This document shows positions 8,335 to 16,730 of a stretch of DNA of 60,250 bases, piece after piece (the stretch's first letter is position 1; the number at the start of each line of letters is the position of its first letter). The translations under genes and the position numbers were made by a program. The DNA comes from Mesorhizobium sp. SARCC-RB16n (GTDB taxonomy: Bacteria > Pseudomonadota > Alphaproteobacteria > Rhizobiales > Rhizobiaceae). The notes under the pieces were generated by a model, which ran no database searches, was not told the origin of the DNA, and saw only the letters and a program-made list of their open reading frames with translations. The stretch spans positions 337,409 through 397,658 of the forward strand of contig NZ_ML703253.1 in NCBI RefSeq assembly GCF_008520305.1. The letters run 5' to 3'.

Positions 8335-8784
8335 TCAGAGGTGCTGCCAGATCACCTTCAGCGGTGAACCCATGGCTTGTTCAATCGTCCGCAACTGTTC
8401 ACTGCTTACGGAGTTCACGCCCGGACTGATGACCGTAAGCGCACAAACGCCAAACGCCGCCGGCCAGACGTAGCGCAGATCGTTCAGCGAGGTCGGTCTG
8501 TGGCAGCATGGCGTGGTGACCGAAAGGTCCTCGAAGCGCGACTCAGCCGCCTGGTTCATCGCGTCGCCCCACCATTCCTCGATATCGCTGCCGCAAAACG
8601 GACAATGGACGCTTTCCGTATTGGCTCCGGCGTCGAAGAAAGTCACCCCTTGCTCGTATTCGACAGCAATATGTCCTGCCACCGGGAACAGCCCGTGCGC
8701 AGCATTCACAGCCGCAGTCGCCGCGTGTTGAGCCGGATACCAGCGTGGATCATAGGGCACCAGTCGCAGGTAGTTGTCAGACAT
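8335..8784 (-). CDS. Hypothetical protein with zinc-ribbon-like cysteines
   Basis: 149 residues, no signal peptide. A CPFCGS pair and a later PCCHRP cluster (about residues 61-95) could bind one zinc. The rest (RYVWPAAFGVCALTVISPG, SSEQLRTIEQAMGSPLKVIW) shows no family I know. The ATG at 8784 is preceded by GAGGGAGAG. It is likely cotranscribed with the small gene downstream. Confidence 0.65.
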   Translation of the reverse strand: MSDNYLRLVPYDPRWYPAQHAATAAVNAAHGLFPVAGHIAVEYEQGVTFFDAGANTESVHCPFCGSDIEEWWGDAMNQAAESRFEDLSVTTPCCHRPTSLNDLRYVWPAAFGVCALTVISPGVNSVSSEQLRTIEQAMGSPLKVIWQHL

Positions 8785-8946
8785 TGCTCTCTCCCTCTCG
8801 GGCCCAAGGATGAGCGTTCAACCAATAGCATGCAACAGCCGCGAGACGGTTCAGGCTCGATAACGAGTCTCGTTCCTTGGCGGCCCCGCTGTCCCGGCGG
8901 CGTCTACAAAAATTTTGTGTCGCGATATTCGGCTTGAGCCCCTGCC

Positions 8947-9075
8947 GTCACAGCGCCCGGATGACGCCTCCATCCACTCGGATGTTCTGACCAGTGATAT
9001 AGCCAGCGCCCTCGGATGCCAGGAAGGCGATGTCGCGGCGATCTCCTCGCTCGTCCCGTAGCGCTGCATCGGGAC
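8947..9075 (-). pseudogene. Remnant of an SDR gene (C-terminal part, frameshifted)
   Basis: Reading the minus strand gives MQRYGTSEEIAAT and, after loss of one base, IAFLASEGAGYITG followed by RVDGGVIRAL and a stop. This matches the C-terminus of the intact SDR at 13357-14061, including the terminal residues. Only about 40 codons remain and the frameshift lies after the Ala-Ala-Thr codons near 9032. It abuts the 3' end of the SDR at 9100-9882. This is a decayed duplicate, not a functional gene. Confidence 0.85.
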
Positions 9076-9099
9076 CGTTGCCGCGGCGCCCTTCGGTCG

Positions 9100-9882
9100 C
9101 TACGCGGTGGGCACGGTCCCGCCGTCGATGACGTATTCCGTGCCGTGGATCGAGGCGGCGCGCGGGGACGCAAGAAAGGCGACGAGTTCGGCGACCTCCT
9201 CCGGCAAGGCGGGGCGGCCGATCGGGACGCCGCCGAGACTGGCCATAAGCGTCTGGCGGGCGCCCTCGAAATCGGTGCCGCTCCTGGCCGCCAGCGCCTC
9301 GATCAGACCGACCGCGCCTTCGGTCTGGACCCAGCCGGGCGCCACCCTGACCACGCGCACGCCCTTCGGCCCGACCTCCTTGGACAGGGCCTTGCTGTAG
9401 TTCGACAGCGCGGCCTTTGCCGCCGCGTAGGCAATGGTGGCTTCGGGGAGCGGCAATTGCCTCTGGATGGAGGTGATGTGGACGATGGCGCCGGAGCCTT
9501 GCCCGATCATCGATGGCAGCAGGCCGCGATCGATCCGCACCGCCGCCAGCAGGTTGATGTCGAGCGCCCGCTGCCAGATGCCGTCATCGAGAACCGCAAA
9601 GCCGCCCGCCGGCGCCGACGAACCACCGACCACGTGGACGATGATGTCGACGCCGCCGAGCCGGTCGAGCGTGGCCTGGACGACCGTCGCGCAGCCTTGC
9701 GCCGTGCCGATGTCGGCAGCCACGAACAGGGCCGGCGTGATCGGTTCGTCGGGGCGGGCGCGTGCCGTCACCAGGACCGTCGCACCGGCTCCGCGCAACC
9801 GATGCGTGACGGCCGCGCCTATGCCCCTTGTGCCGCCGGTGACAAGCACTCTCTTGCCGGCGAATTCCATCTCGTGCCGCAT
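9100..9882 (-). CDS. SDR family oxidoreductase
   Basis: 260 residues of a classical short-chain dehydrogenase/reductase: cofactor motif TGGTRGIG near the N-terminus, catalytic Ser in [16 protein letters not shown] (Tyr-x3-Lys) and a C-terminal [14 protein letters not shown]. It would use NAD(P)(H); the substrate is unknown. The ATG at 9882 was chosen because GGAGAG lies 6 nt upstream. It follows the SnoaL-like gene by 13 bp and the divergent HxlR regulator probably controls both. It differs clearly from the SDR at 13357, although both sit in SDR/SnoaL modules. Confidence 0.92.
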   Translation of the reverse strand: MRHEMEFAGKRVLVTGGTRGIGAAVTHRLRGAGATVLVTARARPDEPITPALFVAADIGTAQGCATVVQATLDRLGGVDIIVHVVGGSSAPAGGFAVLDDGIWQRALDINLLAAVRIDRGLLPSMIGQGSGAIVHITSIQRQLPLPEATIAYAAAKAALSNYSKALSKEVGPKGVRVVRVAPGWVQTEGAVGLIEALAARSGTDFEGARQTLMASLGGVPIGRPALPEEVAELVAFLASPRAASIHGTEYVIDGGTVPTA

Positions 9883-9895
9883 CGCTCGCTCTCCG

Positions 9896-10225
9896 TCAGC
9901 CGATTTCAAGCGCGCTGATCCGTCCCTGCCCATCCAGGCCGAAGCGGTAGGTCAGGACGACAGGGCTGCCTGGAAACGTGCCGGAAACCTTGGCCGAGAC
10001 CACCGTACGGTCGTGCTCCCGGCGCATGTCGAGCGGTTCGACGGCGACCTTGTATTTGGCGACCGTTTTCTCCTTCCAGGCGCGGATCGCCGCTCTCCCG
10101 ACGATGTCCTCATTCTCGTCGTGAACTCTGGCGTCGGGGGCGAAACAGGCGACCATGGCGTCGATGTCATGCGCGTTTTGCGCGGTGAAGTATCGGCTGA
10201 GCGTGGCTGGCAAAGCAGGCGTCAT
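9896..10225 (-). CDS. SnoaL-like / NTF2-fold protein
   Basis: 109 residues with the NTF2-like pattern [22 protein letters not shown] followed by [17 protein letters not shown], typical of SnoaL-type small polyketide cyclase or isomerase relatives and of many accessory proteins. It is the first gene of a two-gene unit with the SDR (13 bp gap), divergent from HxlR at 10283. The role is likely binding or isomerising a small organic substrate that the SDR reduces or oxidises. Confidence 0.88.
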   Translation of the reverse strand: MTPALPATLSRYFTAQNAHDIDAMVACFAPDARVHDENEDIVGRAAIRAWKEKTVAKYKVAVEPLDMRREHDRTVVSAKVSGTFPGSPVVLTYRFGLDGQGRISALEIG

Positions 10226-10282
10226 CGGACTCTCCCGTCTGAGGATGTTTCCTGCTCCGGTATTTGATGGTAGCCTGTCGAT

Positions 10283-10648
10283 ATGGCAAGAACCGACAAA
10301 AAAGTAGGGTACTCACCTACAGGTAAGCTGGAGGATGTGACCCCAGACATGGCGGCGACCGGCGTCGAGGCGGCGTTGCGCATGCTGGAAGGCCGATGGA
10401 AGATGGTCATCATCTTCCATCTCTTCGATCGCGGCACCTTGCGTTTTTCGGAACTGGAACGCGCCATTCCGGCCGTCTCGCAGAAAATGCTGATCCAGCA
10501 GCTGCGCGAGCTCGAGCGCGACGGCATCGTCTCGCGGACGATCTATCCCGAAGTGCCTCCGAAAGTGGAATACAGCCTGACGCAGTGGGGCCAGGCGCTA
10601 TGCCCGGCGCTCGACATGCTGCTCGAATGGGCGGCGCTGAGGAAATGA
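10283..10648 (+). CDS. HxlR-family transcriptional regulator
   Basis: 121 residues with a winged helix: ALRMLEGRWKMVIIFHLFDR, LRFSELERAIPAVSQKMLIQ as recognition helix region, then LERDGIVSRTIYPEVPPKVEYSLT wing and a C-terminal dimerisation helix. HxlR proteins sense electrophiles, quinones or catabolites, often through a cysteine; the only Cys is in LCPALD near the end. It is divergent from the SnoaL-SDR pair with a 57-bp gap, the classical arrangement for direct control of that operon. Confidence 0.92.
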   Translation: MARTDKKVGYSPTGKLEDVTPDMAATGVEAALRMLEGRWKMVIIFHLFDRGTLRFSELERAIPAVSQKMLIQQLRELERDGIVSRTIYPEVPPKVEYSLTQWGQALCPALDMLLEWAALRK

Positions 10649-10672
10649 ACCGAGGCCTTCCCTTCCTCCACC

Positions 10673-10746
10673 TCACAACGCGCGGATCACGCCCCCGTCA
10701 ACGCGAATGTTCTGCCCGGTGATGTAACCCGCGCCATCCGAAGCAA
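10673..10746 (-). pseudogene. Second SDR 3'-end remnant
   Basis: The minus strand encodes ASDGAGYITG, QNIRVDGGVIRAL and a stop, the last 23 codons of the SDR at 13357-14061. By hand alignment 64 of 74 bases agree. Upstream of this the similarity stops. It is in the same orientation as the intact gene and lies just 5' of the cache-GGDEF-EAL gene, so that gene is bracketed by directly repeated SDR ends. Confidence 0.8.
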
Positions 10747-10838
10747 CCGCGCCCGGAAAAACGGCGAAAGAAGGACATCGTCATTAGGGCTTCCTAAACC
10801 GCTCTGGGGTATCCTTGCCAATCGATGGTAGGACGCCG

Positions 10839-13274
10839 ATGAACGCATTCGGGCGAGCAGTCGGATTTGTTGTGATCCTTGTCACCGGCGCAGCAATGCT
10901 GGTGGCTTTGCACATCGATGCCCAGCGGGATTACGCGCTTGCCAGGGAACGCTATCTGGAAAACTCCCGGGCGGCATCGCGCGCGACCGCCAAGACCGTC
11001 GAAGACGCCTTGCGATCCGTCTATGAAAATGTCCGGACCCTAACCTATCTGCCAAGCGTCAGGAACCTCGACCGGCACGGCACCAATCTGGGCGACGAAG
11101 GCCGTGCGACCATCCAGCAGATCTACAATAACCTCGCTAACAACGTCTCCATTTCCGAGGTCTACTTCCTGCCGCTGGATTTCGACCCGGACCGCTTCGA
11201 CGCCGTGACCGGCAAGCTCGAGGAGCCGATCCTCCAGTTCGACCAGTTGATCGTGAATGCCAGGGCAAGGTCAGACGCCGCCGCGGACACGAAGCCCGTC
11301 AAGCTGGATGACAATTCCCTGACCCGTCCGCCCGAAGAAGTTGAAACCTATGAATACCATGAGCTGGTCAAACAGCTTGCCTGGCTGAAGGCGAACTATC
11401 CCAATTCCAGCAACATCGACGGGCTGGATGTGCCGGTCATCGGCACGAAGGAACTCATCACCTGCGACAACACCGATTTCATCCATACCGGCAATGACGC
11501 GGATCGCTCCGGCTTCATTCTTTCGGTCCCGGTCTTCGGCCAGGATGGCAGACTGCGCGGCTCCGTCTCGGCGATCATGCTCACCTCGGCGTTGAGGAAA
11601 TTGTTGCCGAGCAGCGACTATGTCATCGTCAATTCAGGTTACGGGTTCGAATCCGACCAGCACAAGATGTCGACGGCCCTGGCGGCTGATTCCCACGCCT
11701 TCACGGCGGCGGACCCCAATCTGATCTATTCCGAAGTCCTCCCGCTCTCGCTCAACGATCCTAGAAGTGCCTGGCGCCTCTGGGCCGGTTTTCCCAACGG
11801 CAGATTCGACGACAACATGGACGCCCTCGCCGTGCGGGAATTCGAATTGGCCAGCTACGCGGCGGTCGCGGTCGTCACGCTGCTGGCGCTGGCCTGCTGG
11901 TATGCGATCGGGCGCACGATGACGATGCAGGCCGATGCCGCCGAGACCCTGGAGCGGCGAGTCGAGGAACGCACCATCGAGATCCAGCACCTAGCCACGC
12001 ACGACATCCTCACCGGCCTGCCCAACCGGGGTCTGTTGGCCGGCACGATGGACGAGGCGCTGAAAAGCCTCAGGGAGGGCGAGAAACTGGCCGTCCATTG
12101 CGTCGATCTCGACCGTTTCAAACCGGTCAATGACACGCTCGGCCATCCGATCGGCGACCGGCTCCTCAGTGAAGTGGCGAGGCGCCTGCAGCAGCAGGCC
12201 GGTGAGACCGCCATGGTGGCCAGAATCGGCGGCGACGAATTCGTCATTCTCCAGCTCTTGCTCGATGACAACGACGAGGCCGGCGTGCTGGCGAGCCGCG
12301 TAATTCACGCCCTGGCCGGCGAATTCTTGATTCAGGGCCACAAGATCAACATTGGCAGCAGCATCGGCATCGCCGTCTTCCCGGACGATGGGCAAAGTTC
12401 GGAAATCCTCATCCGCAATGCCGACCTTGCCTTGTACAAGGCCAAGATGGAAGGCCGCGGGACCTGCAGGTCATTCGAGGCAGGAATGGACGCAAGACTG
12501 CAGGAACGGCGCCAGCTCGAGTCCGAGCTCGCTCTCGGTGTTGCGAACGAGCAGTTCGTCTTGCACTATCAACCGCTACATGACGCACAGACCTCGGAAC
12601 TGACGGGCTTCGAAGCGCTGGTGCGATGGGAGCATCCGCGCCTCGGCCTGCTCCAACCATTGGAGTTTATCCAGATGGCCGAGGAAACGGGCGTCATCGA
12701 GGCGCTTGGCGAGTGGATCTTGAGGCGCGCCTGCACCGATGCCGCGAAGTGGCCCGCGACCATCAAGGTCGCGGTCAATCTCTCGCCGGCCCAGTTCAAA
12801 CAGCAGGCGCTGCCTCTTCAGGTTGCCTCGGCGCTCGCGGCCTCGGGCCTGCTGTCGTCACGGCTCGAGCTGGAAATCACCGAGTCGGTGCTGCTTGCGC
12901 ACAATGAAAACACGATAAAGACGCTCCACAGCCTGCGGGACCTGGGCATAAGCATAGCCATGGACGATTTCGGCACCGGCTATTCCTCGCTGAGCTATCT
13001 CAGGTCGTTCCCGTTCAACCGCATCAAGATCGACCGTAGCTTCGTCAGCCTGATGTGCGAGAGCAGCGAAAGCCGAGCGATCGTCAAGGCCGTTGCCGAA
13101 CTCGGCACGACGCTCGGCATGACCACGACCGCGGAAGGCGTCGAGACCGAGGACCAGTACAGGCTGGTCAAGGAAAATGGTTGCACGGATGTCCAAGGCT
13201 GGTTCTTCGGCCGCCCAATGCCGTGCTCCGAGGTTCATAGACTTTTCGAAAGGCAAAATGCCTTGAGCGCGTAG
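10839..13274 (+). CDS. Membrane diguanylate cyclase/phosphodiesterase with sensor domain
   Basis: 811 residues. TM1 (about 8-25) and TM2 (about 337-357) flank a periplasmic cache-like sensor domain. A short coiled linker (LERRVEERTIEIQHLATHD) leads to a GGDEF domain with intact GGDEF at 464-468 and then an EAL domain with FEALVRW (EAL 592-594), DDFGTGYSSLSYL and AEGVET. All hallmark catalytic motifs are present, so it could make and break cyclic di-GMP in response to an external ligand. No inhibitory RxxD site stands directly before GGDEF. The ATG at 10839 has AGGA 5 nt upstream. It lies between two direct SDR 3'-end copies. Confidence 0.95.
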   Translation: MNAFGRAVGFVVILVTGAAMLVALHIDAQRDYALARERYLENSRAASRATAKTVEDALRSVYENVRTLTYLPSVRNLDRHGTNLGDEGRATIQQIYNNLANNVSISEVYFLPLDFDPDRFDAVTGKLEEPILQFDQLIVNARARSDAAADTKPVKLDDNSLTRPPEEVETYEYHELVKQLAWLKANYPNSSNIDGLDVPVIGTKELITCDNTDFIHTGNDADRSGFILSVPVFGQDGRLRGSVSAIMLTSALRKLLPSSDYVIVNSGYGFESDQHKMSTALAADSHAFTAADPNLIYSEVLPLSLNDPRSAWRLWAGFPNGRFDDNMDALAVREFELASYAAVAVVTLLALACWYAIGRTMTMQADAAETLERRVEERTIEIQHLATHDILTGLPNRGLLAGTMDEALKSLREGEKLAVHCVDLDRFKPVNDTLGHPIGDRLLSEVARRLQQQAGETAMVARIGGDEFVILQLLLDDNDEAGVLASRVIHALAGEFLIQGHKINIGSSIGIAVFPDDGQSSEILIRNADLALYKAKMEGRGTCRSFEAGMDARLQERRQLESELALGVANEQFVLHYQPLHDAQTSELTGFEALVRWEHPRLGLLQPLEFIQMAEETGVIEALGEWILRRACTDAAKWPATIKVAVNLSPAQFKQQALPLQVASALAASGLLSSRLELEITESVLLAHNENTIKTLHSLRDLGISIAMDDFGTGYSSLSYLRSFPFNRIKIDRSFVSLMCESSESRAIVKAVAELGTTLGMTTTAEGVETEDQYRLVKENGCTDVQGWFFGRPMPCSEVHRLFERQNALSA

Positions 13275-13356
13275 GCGATGCGGCGCGCTTCTGGTCTGTC
13301 GATGCCCTTGATCGCGCCGAAGGAGCCAGTGCCGGCTCCCTCTCCCGGTCGAAGCC

Positions 13357-14061
13357 TCACAGCGCCCTGATAACCCCACCATCCACGCGGATGTTCTGCC
13401 CGGTGATGTAACCCGCGCCTTCCGAAGCCAGGAAGGCGATGGTGGCGGCAATCTCCTCGCTCGTCCCGTAGCGCTGCATCGGCACGTTGTCGCGACGCTC
13501 ATCCGTGGCGGGCAGGCTGTCGATCCAGCCGGGCAGCACATTGTTCATGCGCACATTGTCGGCCGCGTAGGTGTTGGCGAAAATCTTGGTGTAGGCGGCA
13601 AGGCCGGCGCGGAACACGGCCGAGGTCGGGAACATCGCGTTCGGCTCGGCCACCCAGGCCGTCGAGATGTTGATGATGGCGCCACCCTTCTGCTTGACCA
13701 TCAGCGGCGCCACGATACGCACCGGCCGGATGACGTTCATCAGGTAGACATCCATGCCGGTGTGCCACTGCTCGTCCGTGATGTCCAGGATCGGCGCGCG
13801 CGGCCCATGGCCACCGCTGTTGACCAGCACGTCGATGCGGCCATAGCGCTCCAGCGTCAAGTCGGCGAGACGCTGCAAATCGTCGTTCGACTGATTGGAG
13901 CCGGTGACACCGAGCCCGCCAAGCTCCTTGGCCAGCGCCTCCCCCTTGCCGGACGACGACAGGATCGCGACCTTGAACCCATCCACCGCCAGGCGCTTCG
14001 CCGCCGCCGCCCCCATGCCGCTGCCACCAGCGACGATGACGGCTGTCTTTTCTGAATTCAT
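13357..14061 (-). CDS. SDR family oxidoreductase
   Basis: 234 residues. A cofactor motif AGGSGMGAAAAKRLA replaces the usual TGxxxGxG, the active-site stretch is NISTAWVAEP, and a C-terminal GYITGQNIRVDGGVIRAL closes the fold. The expected catalytic Tyr-x3-Lys is not obvious: the aligned segment reads VFRAGLAAYTKIFAN, where Tyr-Thr-Lys is displaced, so catalysis may be altered. It is divergent from a SnoaL-like gene (14303). Two decayed copies of its 3' end lie at 8947-9075 and 10673-10746. The substrate is unknown. Confidence 0.9.
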   Translation of the reverse strand: MNSEKTAVIVAGGSGMGAAAAKRLAVDGFKVAILSSSGKGEALAKELGGLGVTGSNQSNDDLQRLADLTLERYGRIDVLVNSGGHGPRAPILDITDEQWHTGMDVYLMNVIRPVRIVAPLMVKQKGGAIINISTAWVAEPNAMFPTSAVFRAGLAAYTKIFANTYAADNVRMNNVLPGWIDSLPATDERRDNVPMQRYGTSEEIAATIAFLASEGAGYITGQNIRVDGGVIRAL

Positions 14062-14302
14062 TGGGTTTTCCTTTTTGGGTTCGGCAAAACTGCAACCGGC
14101 ATGGCCGACGCTGAGGCACCGTATAGCCGGTTTCCTCAGCCAGTTCGAACCGGAAAGGCTGAATCCAGGTTGCAGAAAAACTCAATGCGAGCCGCCGGCG
14201 CCCGGTCAGCCCGCAATGGCCGCCGCAACCGTTGTTGCTGATACAGCGGATCGCACTATCTCTGCTCTCGCCGATTTCCGAACTCACCCGGAGGACTGCG
14301 TG

Positions 14303-14704
14303 ATGAACGACGACGAAAAAGCCATCAGGCAAGTGGTCGACACCTGGATGACTGCCAGCAAAAGCGGCGATCTGGCGACCGTGCTTTCGCTCATGACCGA
14401 CGACGTGATCTTCACGGTTCCCGGCCAGGAGCCGTTCGGCAAGGCGGCCTTTGCCAAAGCGTCGCAAGGCATGGCTGACGCAAAGATCGACGGAACGAGC
14501 GAAATCCTCGAACTGCAACTGCTTGGAGACTGGGCCTTTATCCGCAACCGCATTGAAATGAGCGCCACCTCGCCGGATGGCAGCATCCATCGGTCGGGAT
14601 ATACGCTGACGCTCCTGCGCAAGGAGAAGGACGGCCAATGGCGGCTTGCGCGCGATGCAAACCTCGTTACGACGAAAAAAGAGGAGACGCAGGATCGGCA
14701 ATGA
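14303..14704 (+). CDS. SnoaL-like / DUF4440-type NTF2-fold protein
   Basis: 133 residues: DEKAIRQVVDTWMTASKSGD, LSLMTDDVIFTVPGQEPFGK, then SGYTLTLLRKEKDGQWRLARDANLV, the standard order of the small SgcJ/DUF4440 branch of NTF2-like proteins. The ATG at 14303 has GGAGG 8 nt upstream; the open frame extends further 5' but without similarity. It is divergent from the SDR at 13357, forming the second SDR/SnoaL module of the window. The function is unknown beyond small-molecule binding typical of the fold. Confidence 0.87.
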   Translation: MNDDEKAIRQVVDTWMTASKSGDLATVLSLMTDDVIFTVPGQEPFGKAAFAKASQGMADAKIDGTSEILELQLLGDWAFIRNRIEMSATSPDGSIHRSGYTLTLLRKEKDGQWRLARDANLVTTKKEETQDRQ

Positions 14705-14792
14705 GGCATCCGAGATCGATGGCGGGATCGCCTCCGGAAGGCATTGATAGCCACGCAAATTAGCGCCCGGCGTGCGACGGCGGCAATCGCCC

Positions 14793-15410
14793 CTACCCCT
14801 CGACCGTCTCCAGCACACTGAGCAGCGTGCCTTCCATGTCGGGCTCGTCGCCGGAGCAGACGCACAGCATCTCGGCGTCGCCCTCGCCGACCGAGAGATA
14901 GGCGTGGCCCATGGTGGAATCGATGTAGACGCTCTCGCCCTCCTTCAGCCGCACCGGGGCGTACTGGTCGGTGTGCAGTTCGATCTCGCCCTTAAGCACG
15001 ATCAGGAATTCCTCGCCGGCATGCCGGGTCAGCGGGCCGAATTCTTCCGGCGTGCGGGCGCGCGCATAAGCATGAATCGGCACCATGCGTTTGCGCACCA
15101 GGTCGGTGGCGAGATATCGGTAGTCGTAGTTGCGGGTGAGTTGGCGCAGCGTGTTGGATTGCGAAGTCACCGAGCGGCGGGTGCGCGCCGCCGGCTGCTT
15201 GCGGTCGCCGCTGAGCAGTTCCGTCACATGGATGCCGAGCCCTTCGCAGATCTGCAGGAGCTTGTCGTAGCTCAGCGACATCTGGTCATTCTCGACTTTG
15301 GACAGCGTCGACACCGCGACGCCGGTGAGCGTGCTGACCTCCTGCAAGGTCCAGCCATGGGTTTTTCTCAAGGCACGCAGACAATCACCGAGGTTCGGCT
15401 GCTCCGACAT
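14793..15410 (-). CDS. XRE-cupin transcriptional regulator
   Basis: 205 residues with an N-terminal Cro/C1-type HTH (LRALRKTHGWTLQEVSTLTG, VSTLSKVENDQ) and a C-terminal cupin (GEEFLIVLKGEIELHTDQ, LKEGESVYIDSTMGHAYLS), the PuuR/SutR-like layout. Cupins in these regulators bind small effectors such as amino acids or amines. The ATG at 15410 has GGAG 6 nt upstream; a longer start at 15449 is less well placed. It is divergent from the FAD oxidase and probably controls the oxidase-SBP-hydrolase run. Confidence 0.92.
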   Translation of the reverse strand: MSEQPNLGDCLRALRKTHGWTLQEVSTLTGVAVSTLSKVENDQMSLSYDKLLQICEGLGIHVTELLSGDRKQPAARTRRSVTSQSNTLRQLTRNYDYRYLATDLVRKRMVPIHAYARARTPEEFGPLTRHAGEEFLIVLKGEIELHTDQYAPVRLKEGESVYIDSTMGHAYLSVGEGDAEMLCVCSGDEPDMEGTLLSVLETVEG

Positions 15411-15511
15411 TGTCAGCTCCATGGCGCGGCGGTCGGGCCGCTTCTCCACTCTAGGTATTCGAACTCCCCGCCGTCATCAACAACACCAACAATTTTCTTA
15501 TACGCTAAATA

Positions 15512-15540
15512 TTGACTGGATACGAAATTATTTTTACGAC
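15512..15540 (+). promoter_or_regulatory. Sigma-70-like promoter; possible leaderless start
   Basis: TTGACT (15512-15517), 17-bp spacer, TACGAC (15535-15540). Seven bases further is A15547 of the oxidase ATG, which has no ribosome-binding site. The transcript may therefore be leaderless. The AT-rich tatacgctaaatattg just upstream is a possible site for the divergent XRE-cupin regulator. Confidence 0.5.
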
Positions 15541-15546
15541 TGATGG

Positions 15547-16680
15547 ATGCAGTCGAACTCTCCCACGAAGATCGTCGTCATCGGCGGCGGCATCGCCGGC
15601 CTCTCGCTTGCCGCCGAGGCAGCGGACTGGGCCAATGTCATCCTTATCGAGCGCGAGCCCCATCTCGGCTATCACGCCAGCGGCCGCTCGGCGGCTCTGT
15701 TCACCGAGACCTATGGCAACCGGCTGGTGCGCGGACTGACGCTGGCCAGCCGGCAGGCGATCGTCGAGGGCGGCTTCGTCGCCCATCGGCGTGGCGCGCT
15801 GCATGTCGGATGGACTGGGGACGACGACGCCATCGACCGGCTGGCCGGCGAATTGCAGGCGCTGGTGCCAAGTGTGCGCCGCCTGTCGGCGGCCGAACTC
15901 CATGCACTCGTTCCGGTCATTGCCAGCGAAAACACCTGCGGCGGCGTCTATGAGCCGGACGCGGTGGATGTCGACACGGGCAAGATGCTGGGGTCCAGCG
16001 CCTCGGCGCTCAAAGCCGGCGGCGGCATCATCCGCACCGGCGAGGCGGTCCGCGCCATCTCACGCGACGGCAGCGCTTTTCGGGTTGAAACGAGCGCTGG
16101 CGTCTATCCCGCCGACATCGTCGTCAACGCCGCCGGCGCCTGGGTCGATGTCGTCGCCGGCATGGCGGGGCTTCCGGGGCTCGGCTTCCAGCCGAAACGG
16201 CGCACCGCCTTCCTGTTCGATCCGCCCGCCGGCATGGACATCGCCAATTGGCCGCTGGTGGTCGACTTGCACGAACAATTCTACTTCAAGCCCGATGCCG
16301 GCAGGCTGATCGGCTCGCTCGCCGACGAGACGGATTCCGAGCCTTGCGACGCCTGGCCGGAAGACATCGACGTCGCCATCGCCGTCGACCGCATCGAACA
16401 GGCGACTTCGATGCGCATCGGCCGCCCGTCGACGCCATGGGCGGGCCTGCGCACCTTCGCGCCCGACCGCACGCCGGTCGCCGGCTTCGACCCGCGCCTG
16501 CCCGGCTTCTTCTGGCTCGGCGGCCAGGGCGGCTATGGCTTCCAGGTCTCGCTGACGCTGGCCAGGCTAAGCGCGGCCCTGATGCGCGGCCAGTCCATCC
16601 CCGGGGATGTCGCGGCACTCGGCGTCACCGCGGCGGCGCTGGCGCCGGACCGCTTCCTGGCCCCGGCGGCCGCCCCATGA
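15547..16680 (+). CDS. FAD-dependent oxidoreductase (D-amino acid/glycine oxidase family)
   Basis: 377 residues of the DAO family. It has the N-terminal FAD motif VVIGGGIAGLSLAAEA, then EREPHLGYHASGRSAALFTE, a central substrate domain with EPDAVDVDTGKML, and a C-terminal GFDPRLPGFFWLGGQGGYGF that closes the FAD site. Members oxidise D-amino acids, glycine, sarcosine or related amines to oxo acids. The ATG at 15547 follows a promoter at 15535-15540 with no Shine-Dalgarno. It is followed after 50 bp by a peptide-binding protein and then a serine hydrolase, which suggests use of D-amino-acid-containing peptides or similar amines. Confidence 0.92.
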   Translation: MQSNSPTKIVVIGGGIAGLSLAAEAADWANVILIEREPHLGYHASGRSAALFTETYGNRLVRGLTLASRQAIVEGGFVAHRRGALHVGWTGDDDAIDRLAGELQALVPSVRRLSAAELHALVPVIASENTCGGVYEPDAVDVDTGKMLGSSASALKAGGGIIRTGEAVRAISRDGSAFRVETSAGVYPADIVVNAAGAWVDVVAGMAGLPGLGFQPKRRTAFLFDPPAGMDIANWPLVVDLHEQFYFKPDAGRLIGSLADETDSEPCDAWPEDIDVAIAVDRIEQATSMRIGRPSTPWAGLRTFAPDRTPVAGFDPRLPGFFWLGGQGGYGFQVSLTLARLSAALMRGQSIPGDVAALGVTAAALAPDRFLAPAAAP

Positions 16681-16730
16681 ATTTCCGGCCCTTTCCTCAA
16701 ACCCGTAAAGTGTCATCAGGAGCGTTTGCG

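Noticed and set aside
8068-8784. Prophage
   Set aside because: Only one short protein resembles a phage type and no structural, integrase or lysis gene is nearby.
8947-9075. A functional short SDR
   Set aside because: Only the C-terminal piece is present and one base is missing, so it is a remnant.
16248-16730. Long frame upstream of the peptide-binding protein
   Set aside because: It lies over the oxidase gene in another frame; the signal peptide and ribosome site place the start at 16731.
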